From positions 1 through 11,838 of the forward strand of contig DAOUMF010000071.1 of assembly GCA_034411955.1 (NCBI GenBank): a stretch of 11,838 nucleotides of DNA, read 5' to 3'. The DNA is from DAOUMF01 sp034411955 (GTDB lineage: Bacteria; Chloroflexota; Dehalococcoidia; SM23-28-2; RBG-16-64-32). A program made the position numbers and the translations under genes. The notes under the pieces are model-generated. The model was not told where the DNA came from, did no database searches, and worked only from the letters and a program-made list of their open reading frames with translations. Of this stretch, positions 1 through 5,233 are shown one piece after another; position 1 is the first letter of the stretch, and the number at the start of each line of letters is the position of its first letter.

Positions 1-20
1 GGTCAGGCTTAAGCCTGACC
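1..20. repeat. 20-bp perfect palindrome
   Basis: The first 20 bases, GGTCAGGCTTAAGCCTGACC, equal their own reverse complement, with no spacer. No T-tract follows on the plus strand, so it is a poor intrinsic terminator as seen. It lies 20 bp upstream of the -35 box of the first gene. It could be an operator for a dimeric regulator, or a hairpin belonging to a gene outside the window. The left context is missing. Confidence 0.6.
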
Positions 21-40
21 CGCCGGGTAGACCCTGCACC

Positions 41-69
41 TTGACACCGCCACCAGCGGTCGATACATT
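41..69 (+). promoter_or_regulatory. Predicted sigma-70 type promoter of the membrane protein/yidD operon
   Basis: A perfect -35 box TTGACA (41-46), a 17-bp spacer and a -10 box TACATT (64-69, four of six consensus bases) predict a start of transcription near 76, giving a leader of about 35 nt. The spacer carries a short inverted repeat, ACCGC (46-50) and GCGGT (56-60), between the two boxes, which could be an operator. The assignment rests on sequence pattern alone. Confidence 0.5.
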
Positions 70-110
70 GGCCGCAAGTACTTCCCATCGGTTCCACGGA
101 GGGGCGATCC

Positions 111-1226
111 ATGAGACGTCTGGCCCGTGTGTTCCTGTACCTCTCGGCGATTCTCTGGACAGTGACCCTGCTATCCCCGCTTGTGTCGCCAGCGTGGGCG
201 GAGATAAACGGTAACTGCGAGGCGACCATCAAGGGCGTCGACGTGCGGGGCCGCAGCAGCACGAGCGCCAGCGATGCCATCGACGTCGACGAGAACGAGG
301 TGGTCGGGGTGGCCATGACCTCTCCCGCAGGCTTCGCGTCGCACAAGATCGATCTGGAGATCGCGGGCGTGCGAAGGACGGTCTCCAGCAAGACGGACGA
401 CGGGGACAAACAGTGGTCGGGCAGCGTCAACGTGAAGGACTATGCCTGGGCCGGCGCCGGCCTGTACAAGGTGATCGGTTCGGCCACCCTCAGCGACGGT
501 TCCTCCTGCTCGGGTGCGGCGCTGATAAACGTCACGCGCAACCCCCTGACCACGGTGGCCGGTGGGGCCGCCGTCGCGACCACCGCCGTGGGCGTGGTGG
601 GCGTGGGCGGCTCCGCTGCGTTCTCCTCCCTGCAGGGGATCCGCGCCGGCCGCAAGGTCGAGGAGTGGATCACGGACGAGGTGGAGAGCGTCGGAACGGG
701 CCCCAAGGAACCGGAGAAGGCTGGGCCACCGATGACGGAGGAGCAGCGAGATTTCTGGGCCTGGATGGACGTCTACGACCTCTTCTTCGGGCCGTTCCTT
801 CGCCCGGTTGGAATGTGGCCTCCTCCCTGCTTTGTATTGGTCCTTCCCGCCCTGCTCCTCACCGGGGCGGCGATGGCGGTGCCGGGAGGGGCGTCGTCCG
901 CGCCGAGCGGCGTTCGGCTGCGGCGCGTGCCCTGGCGGCCCCGCATCAGGTTGGGTGGGCTCCTGGGCGGCCTCCTGGCGGGCGCCGGCATCGTCGTCCT
1001 CCTCCAGCAGTACGCGGTGACGCCGCTGACGCGCTCGCTGGCCATCGAAGGACTAGTGATCGGGTTGGTGGTGGGCCTGGTGCTCCCCTCCCTAGTGCAG
1101 GTGTGGAGCGTCATGCACATCAACGGGGCGATCGCCAGGGGTGAGCGGCGGCTGAACGAGGCGATGGCCCAGGCTGGCCGACCACCGGAGAGCGGCCAAG
1201 CGCCGCCAGCGGAGCCCCAGCCATGA
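111..1226 (+). CDS. Signal-peptide, multi-TM membrane protein of unknown function
   Basis: I do not recognise this 371-residue protein. Residues 1-30 form a signal peptide (RR near the N-terminus, hydrophobic core, AWA before Glu31). Residues 31-145 look like a beta-rich exported domain with two cysteines (in NGNCEA and SSCSG). A Gly/Ala/Val-rich segment at about 148-172 is a likely first membrane span. A charged, Pro-rich linker follows, then hydrophobic segments at about 240-258, 282-304 and 311-334, and a polar Pro-rich tail. The ATG has GGAGGGG (98-104) seven bases upstream. The stop overlaps the yidD start in ATGA, implying translational coupling, so a role at the membrane near protein insertion is conceivable but is inference only. 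Confidence 0.8.
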   Translation: MRRLARVFLYLSAILWTVTLLSPLVSPAWAEINGNCEATIKGVDVRGRSSTSASDAIDVDENEVVGVAMTSPAGFASHKIDLEIAGVRRTVSSKTDDGDKQWSGSVNVKDYAWAGAGLYKVIGSATLSDGSSCSGAALINVTRNPLTTVAGGAAVATTAVGVVGVGGSAAFSSLQGIRAGRKVEEWITDEVESVGTGPKEPEKAGPPMTEEQRDFWAWMDVYDLFFGPFLRPVGMWPPPCFVLVLPALLLTGAAMAVPGGASSAPSGVRLRRVPWRPRIRLGGLLGGLLAGAGIVVLLQQYAVTPLTRSLAIEGLVIGLVVGLVLPSLVQVWSVMHINGAIARGERRLNEAMAQAGRPPESGQAPPAEPQP

Positions 1227-1468
1227 GCAGCGAAGCCCCGGCGCGAAAACGCTCGCGCTTCTCCCGCTTCGCCGAGCGGTTCATCGAGACGTACAAGCGG
1301 CGGGTATCGCCCCAGTTGGGCGCCCGCTGTCGCTTCGAGCCGAGCTGCTCAGAGTACGGGCTGGAGGCCTACCGGCGCTACGGGTTACTGAAGGCGACGG
1401 GGAAGACAGCTTGGCGGCTTGCGCGCTGCAACCCGCTGAACAGGGGGCCGAGGTTCGATCCGCCCTAG
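1223..1468 (+). CDS. yidD: Membrane protein insertion efficiency factor YidD
   Basis: This 81-residue protein matches the YidD/Hemolysin_D-like small protein family, which assists YidC/Sec-dependent insertion of membrane proteins at the inner face of the cytoplasmic membrane. The family signature is plain: YKRRVSP (24-30), CRFEPSCSEY (36-45), an Ala-Tyr-Gly helix (YRRYG), and RCNP (68-71), with the characteristic cysteines at 36, 42 and 69. The C-terminus is short and lacks the usual long tail. The basic N-terminal stretch fits an amphipathic membrane helix. It starts inside the stop of the preceding membrane-protein gene (ATGA). No rnpA or yidC is adjacent, unlike the common rpmH-rnpA-yidD-yidC arrangement. 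Its TAG stop shares a CTAG with the stop of the opposing gene. Confidence 0.93.
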   Translation: MSSEAPARKRSRFSRFAERFIETYKRRVSPQLGARCRFEPSCSEYGLEAYRRYGLLKATGKTAWRLARCNPLNRGPRFDPP

Positions 1469-2169
1469 CGGGCCAGCTTCTCCGCCAGCCGCCGAAACTT
1501 GAGGTTCGCCTCCCCCTTCAGCACGCGCCCGTGCCCGAAGCAGGCGATATCGAACTCCAGGCCGGCCAGCTTGCGGATGCTCTCCTTCGCCTGCTCGGGG
1601 TCGACCGTGTACATGCCGATGGGCGTGCGCAGGCCGAGGATGTTGGCCGCGGCGTCCCCCACGAACAGCACCTTCTTCGCAGGCAGGAGGAAGGCCAGGT
1701 GGCCCGGCGTGTGCCCGGGCGTGTGCACCACCTTGATGCCGCCAGCGATGGGAAGCTCCTGGCCGTCCTGGACCTCCACGTCCACAGCCGCAGGTTGCGG
1801 CTCAGGCGAGAGACGCTCCACCAACGGCCCGACCAGCTTCCCCAGCAGGGTGGAGGTGTTGGGCCCCGGCTGCGGCTCGTCTCCGCGCACTACGGGGCTG
1901 TCGGCCGGGTGGACGTATGATTTGGCGTCGCTGGCGTCCTTCAGGTCGGCCAGGCTGCCCATGTGATCGACGTGGTAGTGGGTGATGAGTATGTGCTTGA
2001 GGTCCGCCGGCTGGCGGGCGATCCCCGCCACGGTGCCCAGGATGGTGTCCTTTCGCTTGGGCAGACCGGAGTCCACCAGCGCCAGGTCGCCCTCGTCGGC
2101 GATGAGGAAAGCGTTGACGAAGGCCATCGACATGCCGTAAACGCCGGAGACGATCTCTTCAGCCGCCAT
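1465..2169 (-). CDS. Metallo-beta-lactamase-fold hydrolase
   Basis: A 234-residue MBL-fold enzyme of the glyoxalase II-like group. Zinc ligands are visible in order: THYHVDH with H64, H66, D68 and H69; H153 in HTPGHTPGH; D172 in FVGDA; and H212 in FGHG. Together these give the full two-metal set, so hydrolase activity is expected, but the substrate cannot be read from the sequence (thioester, lactone and phosphoester hydrolases share this pattern). The ATG at 2169 is preferred over an upstream in-frame start because AGGGAGGG (plus-strand 2176-2183) sits six bases upstream and homology begins here. The longer reading frame would overlap the deacylase by about 110 bases. It lies two bases after the deacylase stop, so it is the second gene of that operon. 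Confidence 0.88.
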   Translation of the reverse strand: MAAEEIVSGVYGMSMAFVNAFLIADEGDLALVDSGLPKRKDTILGTVAGIARQPADLKHILITHYHVDHMGSLADLKDASDAKSYVHPADSPVVRGDEPQPGPNTSTLLGKLVGPLVERLSPEPQPAAVDVEVQDGQELPIAGGIKVVHTPGHTPGHLAFLLPAKKVLFVGDAAANILGLRTPIGMYTVDPEQAKESIRKLAGLEFDIACFGHGRVLKGEANLKFRRLAEKLAR

Positions 2170-2171
2170 GG

Positions 2172-3680
2172 TCAGCCCTCCCTTTCGAGCTGCAGGCTTT
2201 CCTGGCCGCGGCGGAGCAGCCGCCCCGGTCGCGCTCCCGTCTGCTTGCCCTTCTCCGCCACGACCTGCCCGTTGACGACCACGCACTCGATCCCGCTCGG
2301 GTACTGTCGCGGCTCCTCATAGGTGGCCGTGTCCGTCACCGTCTGCGGATCGAACACCACGATGTCGGCGCACCAGCCTTCCTTGATCTCCCCCCGCCGT
2401 TCGAGGCCGAAACGGCGCGCCGACAGGCCGGTCATCCTGTGCACCGCATCTTCCAGCGTCAGCAGGCCCTCCTCTCGGGCGTAGCGGGCCAGCACGCGGG
2501 GGAACGTTCCGTACAGCCGCGGGTGGGGCTTGCCGCCCTTGGAGGGCAGGCCGTCGGAGCCGATCATGCACAGCTCATGCTTGAGCACCCGCCGCACGTC
2601 TCCCTCGTCCATGGCGAAGAAGACGGCCACTGCGTCCCGCTCCTCCTGGAGCAGGCGGCTGAGGGCGTCGGCGACGGACAGGCCCAGCATCTCGGCGATC
2701 TGCGAGATCGTCTTGCCCTCGTACTCCCGCCGCTCCCGCACCGATGCCACCATCACCTCGTCGGCCTCCACGGCCTCCGTGGCGCGGGCCACCGCCCAAA
2801 GGATGGTGCTGGCCGCCGTGTAGGGGTAAGCGTCGAACGTGACGTCCAGTCCCTTGGCCCGCGCCTGCTCGACGAGGCGGAGGGAGTCCTTGGTGCGGCC
2901 CCAGTTCTCGCGGCCGGCGGCCTTGAAGTGGGATATCTGCACCGGCAGCCCGGCCCTGCGTCCGATGTCGATGGCCTCGGCGACGGCATCGAGCAGAAGC
3001 TGGCCCTCGTCACGGATGTGGCTAGCGTAGAGGCCGCCCACCTCGGCCGCCGCCGCGGCCAGCTCGACCAGCTCTGGGGCCTGCGCGAACGCGCCCGGTG
3101 GATAGATGAGCCCTGTGGACAGGCCCACTGCGCCCGCTTCCATCGCCTCCTGGACATGCTCCCGCATGGCCGCCAACTCGTGAGGCTCCGGCGGCCGCGC
3201 CTCCAGGCCCATGGCCGCGAAGCGGACTACGCCGTGAGGCACCAGGCAGGCGACGTTCAGCGCGGGTCGCGCCGCCTCCACCGCATCCATGTACTCCCCG
3301 AAGGTCCGCCAGGTGATCTCCGGCGCCGGCCCGAGCACGTTGGCGACACCGGCCTGGAAGAACGCCTGGAACGCCCCGCCAGCAGGGGCCATGCCGGCGC
3401 CGCAGTTGCCCACGACGTCCGTGGTCACTCCCTGCATCACCTTGAAGTCGACGTTTGGGTCAACGATTACCGTCGCGTCGTCGTGGGCGTGCACGTCGAT
3501 GAAGCCCGGCGCCACGGCGAGGCCCCGCGCCTCGACCACCCGCGTCGCTGGGCCGCTGACGTCGCCCACAGTGGCGATGTGCCCGCCCCGCAGCGCGACG
3601 TCGGCGCGCACGGGCGCTGCCCCCGTGCCATCGATGACGGTGCCGCCGCGGATCAGCAGGTCATACGGTTGCTTGCCCAT
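2172..3680 (-). CDS. N-acyl-D-amino-acid deacylase-like amidohydrolase
   Basis: A 502-residue amidohydrolase of the D-aminoacylase group, expected to hydrolyse N-acyl-D-amino acids to the D-amino acid and a fatty or acetic acid. It opens with the beta-sandwich strand DLLIRGGTVIDGTG. Metal and catalytic residues characteristic of D-aminoacylases are present: H64 and H66 in GFIDVHAHDD, C93 in VGNCG, H221 in SHIRDEG, H251 in QISHFKAAG, and D376 in IGSDGLPSKGG. The C-terminal part returns to the beta-sandwich (ADIVVFDP). The start is placed at the ATG at 3680. An in-frame TTG at 3719 lies inside the predicted -35 box and has no ribosome-binding site. N-acyl-D-glutamate or D-aspartate deacylase are alternatives, because substrate specificity is not visible. 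Confidence 0.88.
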   Translation of the reverse strand: MGKQPYDLLIRGGTVIDGTGAAPVRADVALRGGHIATVGDVSGPATRVVEARGLAVAPGFIDVHAHDDATVIVDPNVDFKVMQGVTTDVVGNCGAGMAPAGGAFQAFFQAGVANVLGPAPEITWRTFGEYMDAVEAARPALNVACLVPHGVVRFAAMGLEARPPEPHELAAMREHVQEAMEAGAVGLSTGLIYPPGAFAQAPELVELAAAAAEVGGLYASHIRDEGQLLLDAVAEAIDIGRRAGLPVQISHFKAAGRENWGRTKDSLRLVEQARAKGLDVTFDAYPYTAASTILWAVARATEAVEADEVMVASVRERREYEGKTISQIAEMLGLSVADALSRLLQEERDAVAVFFAMDEGDVRRVLKHELCMIGSDGLPSKGGKPHPRLYGTFPRVLARYAREEGLLTLEDAVHRMTGLSARRFGLERRGEIKEGWCADIVVFDPQTVTDTATYEEPRQYPSGIECVVVNGQVVAEKGKQTGARPGRLLRRGQESLQLEREG

Positions 3681-3683
3681 AAA

Positions 3684-3703
3684 CGCCTGCAAGGTAACAG
3701 GCG
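3684..3703. repeat. Inverted repeat flanking the deacylase -10 box (candidate operator)
   Basis: CGCCTG (3684-3689) and CAGGCG (3698-3703) form a perfect 6-bp inverted repeat with an 8-bp spacer. The spacer contains the whole predicted -10 box of the deacylase promoter. A dimeric repressor bound here would cover the -10 box and the transcription start. As RNA the repeat would fall largely outside the transcript, which favours a DNA site over a hairpin. Confidence 0.4.
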
Positions 3704-3719
3704 GGCCGACCAGTGTCAA
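3691..3719 (-). promoter_or_regulatory. Predicted promoter of the deacylase/MBL operon, near-leaderless
   Basis: On the minus strand TTGACA (3719-3714), a 17-bp spacer and TACCTT (3696-3691, three of six consensus bases) predict transcription from about 3684. The ATG at 3680 would then have only about four bases of leader. This agrees with the absence of a Shine-Dalgarno sequence before that ATG. The -35 box is perfect and the -10 box is weak. Confidence 0.45.
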
Positions 3720-3818
3720 CGGAGGGCGGCCGTATCACGCCTCGGTCGCGCTCCTTTGCTGTAACATGTTGAGCCGTCCCGCCGTCCTCATCATTGAACC
3801 ACGAATGAGTCAACGGGC

Positions 3819-4610
3819 ATGGAGACTAGCACAGCACAGGCAACGCAGACCAGAGTCGGACTAAGGCCGGCGTACGTACTGGGCGACCCGGAGGTCTGGT
3901 CGTCAGCGTTCGAGGTCGCACTGCGGGATGAGGGGTTCGCCGTCGCCGGCTTCCGGGAGCTGCATGAGCTGTTCGACCGATGCCACGACGAGACGCCTCA
4001 CCTTCTGATCCTGGCCAAGCGGAATGCGCCTTTCGTGGTCCGAGCCTGCCAGGCCGTGCGCGGCCTTCGGGACGTGCCCATCATCGTAGTTATCCCTAGC
4101 GAGAGCGACTTCGTGCCCGTGATGGACGCTGGCGCCGACGACGCGGTGACTGCCTCCAGCGACGCTGCCGTGTTCGCCGCCCGCGTCCGCGCTCTTCTCC
4201 GGCGTGCCCAGCACTGGGAGATGGGGCAGAGGGCAGGCATCATCGTCATTCGTGACCTTCTCGTCGACCTAGACAAGTGCGAAGTGGTTCTGGGAGGCCG
4301 GCCCGTTTCCCTGACGCCCACGGAGTTCCGCATCCTTGCCGTCCTGGCGGAGAAGGCGGGCAAGGTGGTGGACGCCCGCTCCCTGCTGTCCTCCGTCCAC
4401 GAGCATGACTACGACGACCGCGAAGCCCAGAACCTGGTCAAGGTCCACATCGCCAACCTTCGCCGCAAGCTGGAGGACGGCCGCCACGGCAACTCCTATG
4501 TGCTCTGCGTTCGCGGCTTTGGGTATATGCTGGAGCGCCGGTCCGAACAACGTGCGAACGATCCCCTCACCGCTTTGCTGGAAGCCCCCGGCGATCAAGA
4601 GGCCGGGTAG
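3819..4610 (+). CDS. OmpR/PhoB-type regulator with degenerate receiver domain
   Basis: A 263-residue protein with a receiver-like domain (about 17-130) and a C-terminal winged helix (about 141-239). The winged helix is typical of the OmpR family: LTPTEFRIL (165-173), VKVHIANLRRKL (207-218) and VRGFGYML (231-238), so DNA binding is expected. The receiver keeps its fold pattern (GADDAV, LLRR) but has lost the phosphorylation residues. The acceptor Asp position holds Ala66/Lys67, the acidic pair is only Asp23, the Thr/Ser position is Ile92, and the conserved Lys is Ala112. It is therefore probably not controlled by phosphotransfer. No histidine kinase is next to it. The ATG at 3819 has only a weak ribosome-binding site (GGG). 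The target genes are unknown; the adjacent sigma/c-di-GMP genes are candidates. Confidence 0.88.
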   Translation: METSTAQATQTRVGLRPAYVLGDPEVWSSAFEVALRDEGFAVAGFRELHELFDRCHDETPHLLILAKRNAPFVVRACQAVRGLRDVPIIVVIPSESDFVPVMDAGADDAVTASSDAAVFAARVRALLRRAQHWEMGQRAGIIVIRDLLVDLDKCEVVLGGRPVSLTPTEFRILAVLAEKAGKVVDARSLLSSVHEHDYDDREAQNLVKVHIANLRRKLEDGRHGNSYVLCVRGFGYMLERRSEQRANDPLTALLEAPGDQEAG

Positions 4611-4618
4611 CGGCCTTT
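4600..4618 (+). terminator. Hairpin spanning the stop codon of the regulator gene
   Basis: AGGCCG (4600-4605) and CGGCCT (4611-4616) form a 6-bp GC-rich stem whose five-base loop GGTAG contains the TAG stop codon. Only TTT follows, so it is a weak intrinsic terminator at best. It may attenuate read-through into the sigma-factor gene. Confidence 0.35.
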
Positions 4619-4660
4619 ACGCTATCTGAACCGCTCCTTTACTGGAACTCTACCCCCCGT

Positions 4661-4691
4661 TTGTCACAGCTCCTTGCCTGTCTGCTAGCCT
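4661..4691 (+). promoter_or_regulatory. Possible promoter of the sigma factor/c-di-GMP operon
   Basis: TTGTCA (4661-4666, five of six -35 bases) is followed after 19 bp by TAGCCT (4686-4691), which is preceded by an extended -10 TG dinucleotide (4683-4684). A GGAAC at 4644-4648, reminiscent of ECF-sigma -35 elements, lies just upstream and could mark autoregulation, but I see no convincing matching -10. Both readings are tentative. The 121-bp gap between the regulator and the sigma gene otherwise shows nothing. Confidence 0.25.
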
Positions 4692-4731
4692 GAGTCTGAA
4701 CGAACGCTCCGAGAATTTGCGGGAGGTAGTG

Positions 4732-5205
4732 ATGGGACTCGGGTTTTTCAAGCGCAGGCAGGAGATGGCACATCGCCCGCAGGCAGACTTAGGGAGCACG
4801 AACGAGCGGTTCAGCACCTATTTCCCCCGCCTGTTCGCCTACGTGCGCTCCTGCGTCAGGGGCGACGTGCCGGCTCAGGATATTGCCGTCGAAGCCTTCA
4901 CGCGCGCCTTTGGCAAGGCGGGCGGTGCCAGCGAAGAGAACTTTCGCACGGTCCTCTTCAGGACGGCGCGGTGCCTTTGTCGGCCTGCCCTCAGGCACGA
5001 TGGATCCGCCCACGACGACCCCCTTAACCCGAAGGAGCGTGAGGTCGTCTCTCTTGTCTTCGACGCGGGCCTCACCCGAGAACAGATCGCGCGGATGTTC
5101 CGCATCCGAGAGAGCACCGTCAGCTCGGTCCTTCTGACGGGCCTGCGGAAGCTGAAGGAGCAGACTTCGCCAGCGGCCGCGGCGGCCTATCTCAAATTGG
5201 CTTGA
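4732..5205 (+). CDS. ECF-like (region 2/region 4) RNA polymerase sigma factor
   Basis: A 157-residue two-domain sigma-70 family protein. Residues about 24-84 resemble region 2 (NERFSTYFPRLFAYVR and PAQDIAVEAFTRAF, the latter matching the AEDivqevFlraw motif). Residues about 97-145 are region 4 with a helix-turn-helix (LNPKEREVVSL, LTREQIARMFRI, STVSSVLLTGLRKLKE). The linker is very short. The N-terminus (MGLGFFKRRQEM) is an added basic stretch. The ATG at 4732 is preferred to the in-frame TTG at 4717 because GGGAGG (4721-4726) is five bases upstream of it. No anti-sigma factor gene is adjacent. Instead the gene is followed after 28 bp by a membrane GGDEF/HD-GYP protein, suggesting co-transcription and a link between transcription control and c-di-GMP. 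Confidence 0.82.
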   Translation: MGLGFFKRRQEMAHRPQADLGSTNERFSTYFPRLFAYVRSCVRGDVPAQDIAVEAFTRAFGKAGGASEENFRTVLFRTARCLCRPALRHDGSAHDDPLNPKEREVVSLVFDAGLTREQIARMFRIRESTVSSVLLTGLRKLKEQTSPAAAAAYLKLA

Positions 5206-5233
5206 GCCGCCTTCCCTTGCTCAGGAGGACAAC

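Noticed and set aside
2170..2286. N-terminal extension of the MBL hydrolase to 2286
   Set aside because: The added residues are Arg/Gly/Ala-rich shadow of the deacylase C-terminus, with homology and a strong ribosome-binding site starting at 2169.
2439..3764. 441-residue open frame opposite the deacylase gene
   Set aside because: It is antisense to a gene with all catalytic motifs, and its product is low-complexity Arg/Gly/His-rich with no domain. It is a high-GC shadow frame.
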